DNA of 42,559 bases from an uncultured Cellvibrionales bacterium (GCA_913020395.1 CAJWCA010000002.1:1-42559); one strand, 5' to 3'. Positions 1 through 8,864 are shown, counted from the stretch's first letter. Numbers and translations: made by a program. Notes: a model not told the origin generated them from the letters alone.

Positions 1-70
1 GCGGAACAAGGCTGGTGTTGGATCTTCTGAGTGATATTATAGTATTCAATTAAAACTAAAGGGTTTTATT

Positions 71-679
71 GTGATGAATGATAATAAAGTGTCGCATCAT
101 CAAACGCTAAGCGATGCGAATGACTCTGTATTAGTTGTTATTGATGTGCAGCAATCATTCTTGGATAAGTTGTCGCCAGAGCAGGTTAGTCCGCTGACCA
201 ATCGCATACGCTGGATTGTTCAGATGGCGGGAAAGATGGATATTCCACTCGTTGTTACTGCAGAGGATATTCCAGAATCCGGGTCAACTGTTTCGCAGGT
301 AGCCGAGGTTTTCCCTGTTGGAACAAGGGAGCACAACAAAATGTCTTTTGGGTTGGCGGGAGACCCGGCAATACTATCGGCGGTGAATGCGACGGGTCGT
401 AAGACTGCAGTGCTTGTTGGCTTGGAGACGGATGTTTGTGTCATGCAATCAGCGTTGGGTTTGCTAGGCCATGGTTATAGAGTGGTGGTGTTATCTGATG
501 CGAGTGCTTCTCCGGGGCCATGTCACGAGCAGGGTTTACGCAGGCTTGAGAATGCGGGGGTCGTTATTTCCACGGTTAAAGGTACTTTTTATGAGTGGGT
601 GCGCACCCTAGATTTTGCTGACGAGCACCTTGAGGCTGAAATATGGACGGGGGAGAGGCCTGAGGGTATCAACTTGTAG
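71..679 (+). CDS. Isochorismatase-family cysteine hydrolase
   Basis: This is a single-domain hydrolase of the isochorismatase/nicotinamidase superfamily, about 202 residues, the usual length. The family triad is visible: Asp25 in VVIDVQQSF, Lys90 in HNKMSFG and Cys123 in GLETDVCV. Members hydrolyse C-N or vinyl-ether bonds in small molecules such as nicotinamide, isochorismate or N-carbamoyl compounds; the substrate cannot be told from sequence. There is no signal peptide, so it should be cytoplasmic. The start is GTG at 71, seven bases after an AAAGGG Shine-Dalgarno stretch; ATG at 74 is an equally possible start. It stands alone, with 267 bases before the next gene. Family confidence is high, specific function unknown. 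Confidence 0.88.
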   Translation: MMNDNKVSHHQTLSDANDSVLVVIDVQQSFLDKLSPEQVSPLTNRIRWIVQMAGKMDIPLVVTAEDIPESGSTVSQVAEVFPVGTREHNKMSFGLAGDPAILSAVNATGRKTAVLVGLETDVCVMQSALGLLGHGYRVVVLSDASASPGPCHEQGLRRLENAGVVISTVKGTFYEWVRTLDFADEHLEAEIWTGERPEGINL

Positions 680-946
680 CCTATCGCCTCTTGAAAGACT
701 CTGGATTTTTCTTATCCGCTTGGGTACTATCCTTCTGGTTATTTTTTCTGCTATTTGCTCTATCCCGCCCAAAATTATCAATTTGACTGATTTCGGCGCT
801 CATTCACTCCGGAGTATAACCCTGAACTTTGGTGGCGATAGAGGGTCAGTGCTAGTGGTAACCATTAGATCCCGATTTGTATGCTGACATAAGGCTTACC
901 ACAGTGGGTTAATTCAATTATAGAGGCGCTCAAGCTCGTAGATTCT

Positions 947-2362
947 ATGTTTTATATCACACTCACCCGGTCGATTTTCACTGGTATGCTCAAATACCTG
1001 CTCATGGCAACTCTTTCACTTGGGGCAACTCAGTCCTTCGCGCAGACACAAACCTCTATCGATCTGGCCCAACAAATGTATGTTGCCTATTACGGTCGAG
1101 CGGGCGACCCCGGAGGTGTTAACTTTTGGGCGGGCCAGTTCGATGAATCTACTAATCTGGATGCCGTACTATCGAATTTTGGCAACTCTCAGGAATACAG
1201 TGACAACTTTGGCTCACTAAGCCACGAGGAGCTTGTCAGTGGCCTGTTCCAGCAAATGTACAATCGCAGTCCCGATACCGCGGGGCTGGATTTTTATGTC
1301 GGCCGACTTCAAAGTGGGCAGGCAACTCTCGCCTCAATCGCCAAACAGATCGCCGACGGTTCGCTGGATGATGACAAATCCTCCCTGGATAACAAAATAT
1401 CTGTTGCCAATGCATTCACCACCCGTGTTGAAACGGAAGGGTTGGATTATGCCTCTGCTGACATTGATGAGGTGGGCTTACTACTGACGGCTGTCACCTC
1501 TGTTGCAAGTACGGTTGATGCCGCTCTGCTGGAGGTAACGGCCTGGGTTCCAGAATCCTCAACATCGACTGGCGATTCGAACGTGATCATGACAACCAGT
1601 TTAGGCGTTATAGAAATCGAGCTTTATGCTGAACAGGCACCCATTACGGTTGCCAATTTTCTCGCCTACATAGATGCGCAGTTCTACGATGACTTAATTT
1701 TTCACCGTATTATTAGCGGGTTTATGATTCAGGGTGGCGGCTTTGATATTTCCTTAACAGCGAAAGCGACTCAGGCACCCATAGTGCTTGAGACAAACAA
1801 CAATTTATCAAACTTGCGTGGCACCATCGCCATGGCGAGAACCGGTGTGCCAGACAGTGCTACCTCACAGTTTTTCATCAATCATGTGGATAATTTGTTC
1901 CTTGACTCAACCGGTAACAATGATGGCTACGCCGTATTTGGTACTGTTGTGGCGGGCATGGATGTTGTGGACACCATTGCGAATTTGGCCAAAACGTCGA
2001 TAGGATCTTTTGCAGACCTGCCTGCCAGTCCGGTAACGATTGAGTCTGTTGTGCTGGCCAGCGGAGCAAACAGCGCCCCACAAGCTAAGGCCGGACGCGA
2101 TCAAAGTGTTAATGTTTTTGAGGCGGTGTATTTGAACGGCAGCAAGAGTAGTGATGTGGATGGTGACTCACTGACCTACACCTGGACGTATTTGACGGGG
2201 CCATCCGGTTCGCAGGCCTCCCTGTACTCTACCACTACGGCGACTCCTTATTTCACTCCCGACTTGGCTGGAAAATACACCTTTGGCTTAAAGGTGAGTG
2301 ATGGCAACGGGAATAGCTCGAGTGATCGGATTGTTGTCAATGTTTCAGGAGCCGCCTTGTAG
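947..2362 (+). CDS. Exported DUF4214 - cyclophilin-type peptidyl-prolyl isomerase - PKD-like fusion
   Basis: The protein has 471 residues and a signal peptide, MLKYLLMATLSLGATQSFAQ if the second Met (986) is the start; neither candidate start has a good ribosome site. Residues about 36-140 hold two DUF4214-like units (YVAYYGRAGDPGGVNFW, then MYNRSPDTAGLDFYVGRL), a module usually found in large secreted or surface proteins. Residues about 211-372 form a cyclophilin domain with the catalytic signature FHRIISGFMIQGG (Arg254) and SQFFIN, so prolyl isomerase activity is likely. Residues about 377-468 resemble a PKD/REJ Ig-like domain (SSDVDGDSLTYTWTY, FGLKVSDGNG). It probably folds or modifies proteins in the periplasm or outside the cell. 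The combination is unusual; each domain is a firm call, the joint role is inferred. Confidence 0.85.
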   Translation: MFYITLTRSIFTGMLKYLLMATLSLGATQSFAQTQTSIDLAQQMYVAYYGRAGDPGGVNFWAGQFDESTNLDAVLSNFGNSQEYSDNFGSLSHEELVSGLFQQMYNRSPDTAGLDFYVGRLQSGQATLASIAKQIADGSLDDDKSSLDNKISVANAFTTRVETEGLDYASADIDEVGLLLTAVTSVASTVDAALLEVTAWVPESSTSTGDSNVIMTTSLGVIEIELYAEQAPITVANFLAYIDAQFYDDLIFHRIISGFMIQGGGFDISLTAKATQAPIVLETNNNLSNLRGTIAMARTGVPDSATSQFFINHVDNLFLDSTGNNDGYAVFGTVVAGMDVVDTIANLAKTSIGSFADLPASPVTIESVVLASGANSAPQAKAGRDQSVNVFEAVYLNGSKSSDVDGDSLTYTWTYLTGPSGSQASLYSTTTATPYFTPDLAGKYTFGLKVSDGNGNSSSDRIVVNVSGAAL

Positions 2363-2464
2363 TTGGCCGTTGGTCTTTTATCAGCAGCTTGAACAGATAG
2401 CCCTCCACCCGCATGCAATATATTTGAGTCACGCAATTGACGAGCGGAAATTAATATAATATAT

Positions 2465-2478
2465 TGTAAGCGCTTACA
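2465..2478. promoter_or_regulatory. LacI-family-type operator O1
   Basis: TGTAAGCGCTTACA is a perfect 14-bp palindrome with the central CG typical of LacI/GalR-family operators. It lies 102 bp after the stop of the cyclophilin fusion and about 385 bp before the GH16 start. An identical core recurs 252 bp downstream. No LacI-family gene is present in the window, so the regulator would be encoded elsewhere. Confidence 0.7.
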
Positions 2479-2610
2479 TTAGCATGATGGTACAACTCCA
2501 CTCTGTCGCTGGGATTAATGGCCAATATAGCTATAAAAAACTCATTGATCTCATTAATAGAAAGGCTTGTATTTCTTAGTGTGTATCATGTAGTACGCTG
2601 ATTCAAAACG

Positions 2611-2708
2611 TATTTCTTCTTCTTGTCCTCAAAGTTAGGCAAGAACTTCTAACATTTGGCATGCTCGCGCACGGTTAGTTTCAAACAGCTTGCGCAGAAG
2701 AAGAAATA
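2611..2708. repeat. 13-bp inverted repeat enclosing two hairpins
   Basis: TATTTCTTCTTCT (2611-2623) and AGAAGAAGAAATA (2696-2708) are perfect reverse complements 72 bp apart. Inside are GTTAG/CTAAC (2634-2638 with 2649-2653) and GCGCA/TGCGC (2667-2671 with 2691-2695). The second inner arm directly abuts the outer arm. As RNA this could form a three-way junction. The inner stems are short and could be chance. Confidence 0.45.
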
Positions 2709-2714
2709 ACTCAC

Positions 2715-2732
2715 AATGTAAGCGCTTACATT
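2715..2732. promoter_or_regulatory. LacI-family-type operator O2
   Basis: AATGTAAGCGCTTACATT is a perfect 18-bp palindrome containing the same 14-bp core as the site at 2465. It lies about 130 bp before the GH16 start codon. The centre-to-centre distance to the first site is 252 bp, close to 24 turns of 10.5 bp, which would place both sites on the same DNA face. Confidence 0.75.
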
Positions 2733-2862
2733 ATGCATGGACGCTTGTTTAATCAGGAGTTGATTTCGCATGGTCGGTGTCCGCAAGGTGGTATGGCCGT
2801 CGTAAACTTCGAATGCATTTCTCTCCGAACAAAAAACAATAAAATCGAACCTGGGAGTTAGA

Positions 2863-5187
2863 ATGAAAAAATTTCACGCCATTAAGGGCGCTGTTTGCGC
2901 CGCATTTGTAGCACTACCTATCCTCAGCCTGGCTGATTGGGTGCCGGTAGAAGGCGATGTGAGCATCAGTAAATCCAGACCTCATCGCGACAAGGTAGAT
3001 AACAACTTCAACATCACTGTGACTGTAGAAAACAATAGTTCAGAGGTGATTCAAGGGCCCTTTCGAATTCTCATTGATAAGCCAGGCAATAATGGTAGGA
3101 CAGCGACCCGAATTCAAGAATTCGATGCAGCTGCTCAAGCACTAATGCCCAGTGAATCGATGTCTGTTGTAGTTAGTTTTCCTCAGACCCACAAACATTT
3201 GAATTTTAATACGCTATTACAGCATGACCCTTCTGATTGGAATCTTGTTTGGAGTGATGAGTTTGATGGAGACTCTCTGAACACCAATAAATGGGAACAT
3301 GAAGTTAATTGTTGGGGTGGGGGCAATCTGGAGCAGCAGTGTTATACCGACCGCACCGACAATTCAGTTGTTGCCGATGGTGTGCTAAAGATTATTGCAC
3401 AGCGTGAGGACTTTACAGGCCCCGCTCAAGTAGATGGGTCGGGCTCGGCAACCTTGCCTTACACCTCTGCCAGACTGCGTACCATGAATAAAGGCGACTG
3501 GAAATATGGTCGCATGGAGATTCGTGCAAAACTGCCATATGGGCAGGGCACTCATCCTGCAATCTGGATGTTGCCTACCAACTATGTTTACGGCGGTTGG
3601 GCCGCTTCCGGTGAAATTGACATCATGGAAGCTATCAACTTGAAAACGGCGTCTGACTCACCAGACGCACAGGTTGGAGATCTTGAGTCGAGTACTTTTG
3701 GTACCTTGCATTTTGGTGAAGAGTGGCCGAACAACGTTCACTCGGGCGCCGAATATACATTGCCGAATAATATGAACCCCGCCGATGACTTTCACGTATA
3801 TGCTGTCGAATGGGAAAAAGACGAGATACGCTGGTATGTTGATAATGTACATTTCGCGACACAAAGAAGCAGTGGTTGGTACAGTCAGTTCAAAGATGAA
3901 AATGGTGTGACAGTAAACGGCGCGGAAGACGCGCCTTATAATCAACCTTTTCACCTGTTGATCAATTTAGCTGTCGGTGGCACCTGGGCGGGTAATGTGA
4001 ATGACACTGGCATTGATGAAACTGTTTTCCCTCAAATGCTTTCTGTTGATTACGTTCGAGTCTATGAGTGCTCGGTGAGCCCTGCGACCGGCGGTGGTTG
4101 TGCCACGGTGTCTGATGATGCAGAGTTCGTTGAGGGTCATCAAGCGCCAGAAATTGTAGACCCCAATGACAACTTCGGTAGTGGTGCCGTGTTTGACTTA
4201 TACACCGATGGCCTGTCGGATGGATTGTTTTTTAATAGCTACAATCCTGACGGAGCCGTAACATTTGGTGAGGAGGAAGTTGAAGGCCGTGGATTTGTTT
4301 TAGATATCAACAAGGCAGGTCCAAATGGTAATGTCTATATAGAATATCCTCCCCGCGTAAATTTGGGTCTGTGGCAAGAATATGGTGAGTTGGTTTTTGA
4401 CCTCTATATAACAAGCAGTGAAGATGCGACCGAGCTACTGGTTAAGTTGGATAGTGGTTGGCCGGATGTTAGCGATTATTCTGTGTCTTTACCGGAAAGC
4501 GGCGAATGGGTGGAAGTTCGTATTAACATTGGGGAATTGTTGGCTAATGGAAACCGTTATGCACCCGGTAGTTATGCCGATATAACAGATATTGTTAACC
4601 CCTTTGTTGTTGAACCGACCGGCGCAATGGACTTTAAGTTGGATAACGTTCGTTACGAATATTCGTTTGACGATGTTGAGGTGGTTACGGTGTTTGATGA
4701 TACGCTGCATTCGCCGTTTAATCTGGGTCAATATGTTGCGAGTGGAGCCGTGCACATGGATATCGCGCCTGCCTCAGACCTTACACACGGTGATGTTCTT
4801 CAACTCAGTTTTGACACCAATGAAAGTGTGGTATTTTTTCAGACCAAACTGACAGCTGGGGGCGACCCCCTTAAGGTGGATCTCAGTGGCTTTGACTACT
4901 TGGAGTTTGACTTGCACTTGGTCGCGGATCCTCGAGCAACTCAGAACTTTATGGTCAAGATGGATTGTGGGCACCCTTGTGGGTCAGGTGACTATGAAAT
5001 ATTGGCGCCTTCAATCGGCGAGTGGACTTCTTACAAAATTCCATTAAGTGATCTTGTTTTCAATCCAGGTTCTAGTTTGGATTTGACAAGTGTAGATTCG
5101 CCTCTGGTTATTTTTCCAGCATGGGGAAATCAGCAAGGGGTAGTAATGGAAGTTGACAATGTTCGCCTGAGTAAAGACGAAACCTAA
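2863..5187 (+). CDS. Secreted GH16 endo-beta-1,3-glucanase (laminarinase-type) with accessory domains
   Basis: The protein has 774 residues with a signal peptide (about 1-25, ending LSLADW). Residues 26-120 form an Ig/CARDB-like domain. Residues about 125-415 are a GH16 catalytic domain starting WSDEFDGDSLNTNKWE and carrying the signature GEIDIMEA; Glu251 is the expected nucleophile, Asp253 the helper and Glu256 the acid/base. The extra Met in ExDxME is characteristic of the laminarinase-type, beta-bulge members. Two divergent C-terminal modules of about 150 residues (about 430-605 and 612-770), each ending in a VDNVR or LDNVR motif, look like galactose-binding/ExoP-type beta-sandwiches and probably bind polysaccharide. 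The likely substrate is algal laminarin. Start chosen for GGGAG five bases upstream. LacI-type operators upstream suggest sugar-inducible control. Confidence 0.92.
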   Translation: MKKFHAIKGAVCAAFVALPILSLADWVPVEGDVSISKSRPHRDKVDNNFNITVTVENNSSEVIQGPFRILIDKPGNNGRTATRIQEFDAAAQALMPSESMSVVVSFPQTHKHLNFNTLLQHDPSDWNLVWSDEFDGDSLNTNKWEHEVNCWGGGNLEQQCYTDRTDNSVVADGVLKIIAQREDFTGPAQVDGSGSATLPYTSARLRTMNKGDWKYGRMEIRAKLPYGQGTHPAIWMLPTNYVYGGWAASGEIDIMEAINLKTASDSPDAQVGDLESSTFGTLHFGEEWPNNVHSGAEYTLPNNMNPADDFHVYAVEWEKDEIRWYVDNVHFATQRSSGWYSQFKDENGVTVNGAEDAPYNQPFHLLINLAVGGTWAGNVNDTGIDETVFPQMLSVDYVRVYECSVSPATGGGCATVSDDAEFVEGHQAPEIVDPNDNFGSGAVFDLYTDGLSDGLFFNSYNPDGAVTFGEEEVEGRGFVLDINKAGPNGNVYIEYPPRVNLGLWQEYGELVFDLYITSSEDATELLVKLDSGWPDVSDYSVSLPESGEWVEVRINIGELLANGNRYAPGSYADITDIVNPFVVEPTGAMDFKLDNVRYEYSFDDVEVVTVFDDTLHSPFNLGQYVASGAVHMDIAPASDLTHGDVLQLSFDTNESVVFFQTKLTAGGDPLKVDLSGFDYLEFDLHLVADPRATQNFMVKMDCGHPCGSGDYEILAPSIGEWTSYKIPLSDLVFNPGSSLDLTSVDSPLVIFPAWGNQQGVVMEVDNVRLSKDET

Positions 5188-5222
5188 AAGACTACTTTTG
5201 AAAATTGAGTTCTGCAGGTGTC

Positions 5223-5292
5223 GGTAAATTTACCAGAGTAGATTTTTTAGCACTCAACTGAAGTGCCGGTTCAACCCTCGTGGTTGAATCGG
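5223..5292. terminator. Bidirectional terminator hairpin between convergent genes
   Basis: CCGGTTCAACC (5266-5276), loop CTCGT, GGTTGAATCGG (5282-5292) forms an 11-bp stem with one G-U pair between the GH16 gene and the convergent diguanylate cyclase gene. A second small palindrome, GGTAAATTTACC at 5223-5234, is followed by a T run at 5243-5248. The long stem lacks a strong U tract, so efficiency is uncertain. Confidence 0.6.
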
Positions 5293-5307
5293 TGGTATTT
5301 CGACATA

Positions 5308-6384
5308 TTAACTCGATTGCTTGAGGATAACTTTTGACACAACACAATTGCGCCCTTGGTTTTTTCCCTGATAAAGCGCGCGATCCGCTTCCGAGATTAG
5401 CTGATCGATATTGTTAATCAAAGAGCCGGGCGCGCTGACAACCCCGAGTGTTAAACTAACGGGCTTGGCATCAGTTGGCCCATAGGGAATATTACGTTCT
5501 GCCATGGCAGCACAAACGTTATCTGCTACACTGCGTGCGCCTTCACTGTCGGTATCCGGTAAGATCAATACAAACTCTTCACCTCCAAAACGCCCCACAA
5601 TATCGGTCGACCTTTCACAGCACGAAGAGATAATGTCTACGATGTCAATCAGACATTTATCACCTGCCTGATGGCCATTACTGTCGTTATAAGCCTTAAA
5701 AAAATCGACGTCTGCCATGATGAATGATATGGAGGAGTTTGTTCGGCGGGCCCTGGCTATTTCAAGAGATAGGGCCGATTCAATGCCTCGGCGATTCAGC
5801 GCGCCGGTCAGGTAATCGGTATTTGATTGTTTATCAAGTTTTTGAAGTAGTGACCGGGTCATTGAAGAGAAACTCCAGACTACCCAGGTTGATGTTAGGC
5901 AGAGGCATGCGAGTACAACGAGGCGTGCAGAACGTATCAGATCTGGGCTATTGGGGTTCTCTGGGACAAGTCCATTGATCTCCAGTGCAAACAAAGCGGC
6001 CAAAATCAGACAGACAATCGTAAGTGATATCCAGGCGGCTCGAGAGTCGATTAACAAGGTGGTTAATATCGGTATGATGGGGGCAATAAAAATCACTGCT
6101 CCGCCAAAGCCGCCGGTATTCCAGCTGGCTGTTGCAAAACCGAGTAGTGCGATGCTTATCAATACCCATGCGGCGACATTTAACGAGGCATTGCGACGCA
6201 TGTAATATGCGTTTGCCAAGCCTGCAATCACTACAAAAATGGCCGGAACCGGGAGGTGCGCCAGCCCCATTACCAGGATTTTGGCAATGGCTAAACCCCC
6301 AACCAGAACCACCATGGTAAGGTTTGTGGCCTTGATTAATCCACGTCGACCTAGAGGTACCAATGCGTCAAATTCTATGCTCAC
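5308..6384 (-). CDS. Membrane-anchored diguanylate cyclase (GGDEF)
   Basis: This 358-residue protein has about six hydrophobic helices in residues 17-172 followed by a GGDEF domain from about residue 186. The active-site motif is GGEEF (267-271), preceded by RSTD (258-261), which matches the RxxD inhibitory site, so it should make cyclic di-GMP from GTP and be feedback-inhibited. The N-terminal region has no recognised periplasmic sensor loop and resembles the multi-pass sensor domains seen in many cyclases. It is convergent with the GH16 gene and lies 212 bp after the regulator gene on the same strand. The signal sensed is unknown. Confidence 0.9.
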   Translation of the reverse strand: MSIEFDALVPLGRRGLIKATNLTMVVLVGGLAIAKILVMGLAHLPVPAIFVVIAGLANAYYMRRNASLNVAAWVLISIALLGFATASWNTGGFGGAVIFIAPIIPILTTLLIDSRAAWISLTIVCLILAALFALEINGLVPENPNSPDLIRSARLVVLACLCLTSTWVVWSFSSMTRSLLQKLDKQSNTDYLTGALNRRGIESALSLEIARARRTNSSISFIMADVDFFKAYNDSNGHQAGDKCLIDIVDIISSCCERSTDIVGRFGGEEFVLILPDTDSEGARSVADNVCAAMAERNIPYGPTDAKPVSLTLGVVSAPGSLINNIDQLISEADRALYQGKNQGRNCVVSKVILKQSS

Positions 6385-6596
6385 GAGCTGCTCGCCTGTC
6401 GAATGTCGAGATTTTGTGAGGTATTGAAGCTAATAATGGCTTTAGTCTCCCGAAGTGCTGCATTCGCGTGCAAGAAAGTTCAATAGTGTAGCTACTTTAA
6501 AGGGGAGTAGGCGTGTGTTCAAGGTTAAGAGTCCGTTCTTTATGTATCCATATCTCACCCGCAGCAGCTCGTTAATCTTCCCGCTGGATGCCGTGT

Positions 6597-8711
6597 CTAT
6601 GGTTTGTTTGCAGGGTGAGTAAGCATAATATCAGCACTCTGATCTTTCACTAGCGTACGATAAATCTGTTTGCCATCAGAGGAAACGGAAAATCCACTGA
6701 GGTCTCTTGAGGAAAATTGAACGACCTGCGTGGAAACCCCTGAGGAAAAATTATAGTAATAGGTAGTTAGTCGCCCCCCGGTCCCCGTCGCTAGATAATA
6801 CAACCCGTCCTCCATTTGCTGCCATTGGTTGAATGGTCCCTGACTGGCTTCTGGCATCAATTGCGTTTCTTCGAGTGAGCCGTTGTTGACCCAAAATCCA
6901 TCTTTATAAAACTTGGTGTACAGGTAGCCCTTGGTTGCGTCCTGCCGCGGCTCTCCACTGAATGCACCTTCTGTTATTACGGGTGCGGATTGCTGGTTAT
7001 TGAGGTCGTATTTCCACAGTTGCAGCTGATCACCTTTCCAGGTGCTAAAATAAATGCCTTGATCGGTCCAGCGAGGGTTGCGAGCATATTGTCCTTGCAG
7101 GCTGAGGGTTTTCACCTCCAGGTTATCAATTGAAAGAATGGACAAGTTGTTGTCTGTTGAATCAAACACGATGGAGCGTCCGTCGGGTGACCACTGCATT
7201 CGAAACGGCGTATTCAAACTCTGAAATTTTGTCAGTTGGGTCTCGGCACCCGTTTGCAAATCTTTCAACCATATTTCTGTAGAGCCCGTGCGATCCGTCA
7301 GAAATGCGAGCGATTCGCCGCTTGGCCCAATCATTGGATGCCAATCCTGCCGAGTGGAAGAGACGAGAATTTGCTGGCGTTCCGGGTCTGGTGTTGAATT
7401 AAGGTCATCACTTTCCCGCAAGGGATTTGCCTGCGACACAATGTCATAGTTATACCGAGTTTCTACGAGTAGGAACTCACCCGTCAGTGGGTGTCTGGTC
7501 AAGTCCCCAATTACCGCATCTCTTTCAAGCAAGAGGGTCGAGCGTTGAGTGGCGATATTGTAGTGGACGAGCTGTCGATATAACGGCGCTTTAGCAAAAA
7601 TGACACTTTCACCCTCCCGATCCCAGGTGAGCGAGCGAATCCAGTAGGGGAATTTTGCAAGCTGCTGCGATTGATTTGTTTCAAGATTTAGCAGCCACAG
7701 TTCTGATTGATTCCAGTGGTAGGTACGAATCAAAGCCAGCTGCTTGCCATCGGGAGAGAGATCAAACGCAACATCCCCCGTAATTCCACGACTGGCCTTT
7801 GATAGCTCTCGGGTTTCGCCGCTGATGACATTCGTGGCATAGATCCGCAATGGCCCTCCTTTGTAGGGGCTGCGATTGTAAATAAGTTGCTTGCCATCGG
7901 GGTGCCAAGACAGCTGGATGTCGAAGGGTGAGCAGTCAGCGATTTTTTGAGTCTTGCCAGTTACTTCAAATTCCGTATTGACTGCCAACAGCTTAATTTC
8001 ACACCCCGCCTCTGAGTGTGAAACAAAAGCGATAGATCTGCCGTCAGGAGACCATGCGGGATGCAATTCACTGGCATTTTCGGATTGGGTGACGACTTGA
8101 GCTAGCCCTGAATTCAAATGTCGCAGGGCGATATCAAATTGATTCGACCCCTCGAGCTTTTGGCTGAAAGCGAGCACATTCCCGAGGGAGTGCATTGAGG
8201 GCGTCACTTCCACGCCTGTTGCGCTGGTTAACGGGCGAAGCTGACGCGCTGCGGGTTCGAAATCTGAGACGGTGGGTTGCGAACTGACCACAATGTACAA
8301 AATGGAAATGGCCGACAGCAACAACATTGCGGCCGCTGCCATCCACAGAGAGCGGGTTTTATGTTTGATGGCAGCCACTTGTCGTTGCTGGGTGACCTGC
8401 TCAACTTCGGCAATGAGGCGATAACCTCGTTTTGCAACTGTTTCAATATAACGGGCTTCTCGGGAATTATCCCCAAGGTGTTTTCTCAGCCGAGCGATTG
8501 CTTGATTGATCGCGGCATCAGAAACAATGCCCCGGCAGGCTTTCTCTATTAATTCATCTCGCGAGAATACCTGCCCGGGGTGCAGGGCTAAAAATTGGAG
8601 CAATTCACACAGCTGCGGGGTCAATGTCTGCTTTTTGTCACCCTGAGACAGAGAGTTGCTTGCGATATGCAGCTGCCACTCTCCAATTTTCAGCAAAATA
8701 TCCTGCGTCAC
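6597..8711 (-). CDS. CadC/ToxR-type transmembrane transcriptional regulator with TolB/WD40-like periplasmic propeller
   Basis: The 704-residue protein has an OmpR/CadC-type winged-helix domain at about 5-103 (TLTPQLCELLQFLALHPGQVFSRDELI, INQAIARLRKHLGD, YIETVAKRGYRLI). One membrane helix follows at about 121-143, then a long periplasmic region rich in propeller repeats (HPAWSPDGRSIAFVS, LSWHPDGKQLIY, FDLSPDGKQLALI, MQWSPDGRSIVFDS). Such one-component regulators bind DNA while membrane-embedded and sense periplasmic signals. The start is GTG, supported by AGAGGA seven bases upstream on this strand. It is divergent from the dehalogenase-like gene across 153 bp that carry phased GTTAT boxes, so it probably controls that gene and possibly itself. 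Confidence 0.9.
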   Translation of the reverse strand: MTQDILLKIGEWQLHIASNSLSQGDKKQTLTPQLCELLQFLALHPGQVFSRDELIEKACRGIVSDAAINQAIARLRKHLGDNSREARYIETVAKRGYRLIAEVEQVTQQRQVAAIKHKTRSLWMAAAAMLLLSAISILYIVVSSQPTVSDFEPAARQLRPLTSATGVEVTPSMHSLGNVLAFSQKLEGSNQFDIALRHLNSGLAQVVTQSENASELHPAWSPDGRSIAFVSHSEAGCEIKLLAVNTEFEVTGKTQKIADCSPFDIQLSWHPDGKQLIYNRSPYKGGPLRIYATNVISGETRELSKASRGITGDVAFDLSPDGKQLALIRTYHWNQSELWLLNLETNQSQQLAKFPYWIRSLTWDREGESVIFAKAPLYRQLVHYNIATQRSTLLLERDAVIGDLTRHPLTGEFLLVETRYNYDIVSQANPLRESDDLNSTPDPERQQILVSSTRQDWHPMIGPSGESLAFLTDRTGSTEIWLKDLQTGAETQLTKFQSLNTPFRMQWSPDGRSIVFDSTDNNLSILSIDNLEVKTLSLQGQYARNPRWTDQGIYFSTWKGDQLQLWKYDLNNQQSAPVITEGAFSGEPRQDATKGYLYTKFYKDGFWVNNGSLEETQLMPEASQGPFNQWQQMEDGLYYLATGTGGRLTTYYYNFSSGVSTQVVQFSSRDLSGFSVSSDGKQIYRTLVKDQSADIMLTHPANKP

Positions 8712-8733
8712 AGCAATCCTCTTTAAACTATAA

Positions 8734-8790
8734 GTTATTGATATTTATCGTGTTATGTTTTGGTTATTAAAAAATAACCGAACGGTTATG
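8734..8790. promoter_or_regulatory. Cluster of GTTAT half-sites, likely operator of the CadC-like regulator
   Basis: GTTAT begins at 8734, 8752, 8763 and 8785 on the plus strand; the last three are 11 and 22 bp apart, in register with the 11-bp direct repeats typical of OmpR/PhoB-type winged-helix proteins. An inverted copy forms GGTTATT-AAAA-AATAACC (8762-8779), and ATAACCG-AA-CGGTTAT (8774-8789) is a second perfect inverted repeat. The cluster lies between the divergent regulator and dehalogenase-like genes. Confidence 0.6.
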
Positions 8791-8864
8791 TGTTTTGCTC
8801 CTCGGGCCATTAGCATTCCACAACTCGCTGTATGACAGCAACCATTCTTGAGGAGATACACAAT

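Larger units (their letters stand above)
2363..2862. promoter_or_regulatory. 500-bp regulatory region upstream of the GH16 gene
   Basis: This gap holds no convincing gene. It contains two copies of a LacI-type palindrome (2465-2478 and 2715-2732, listed separately) and, between them, a 13-bp inverted repeat (2611-2623 with 2696-2708) that encloses two smaller hairpins. The downstream gene has a clear GGGAG ribosome site at 2853-2857. The arrangement fits a substrate-controlled promoter region with a long leader, but no confident -35/-10 pair was identified. Confidence 0.7.

Noticed and set aside
615-887. Open frame overlapping the end of the first gene, with a hydrophobic stretch
   Set aside because: Its start lies inside the hydrolase gene, there is no ribosome site or good start after 680, and the part beyond the hydrophobic stretch does not look coded.
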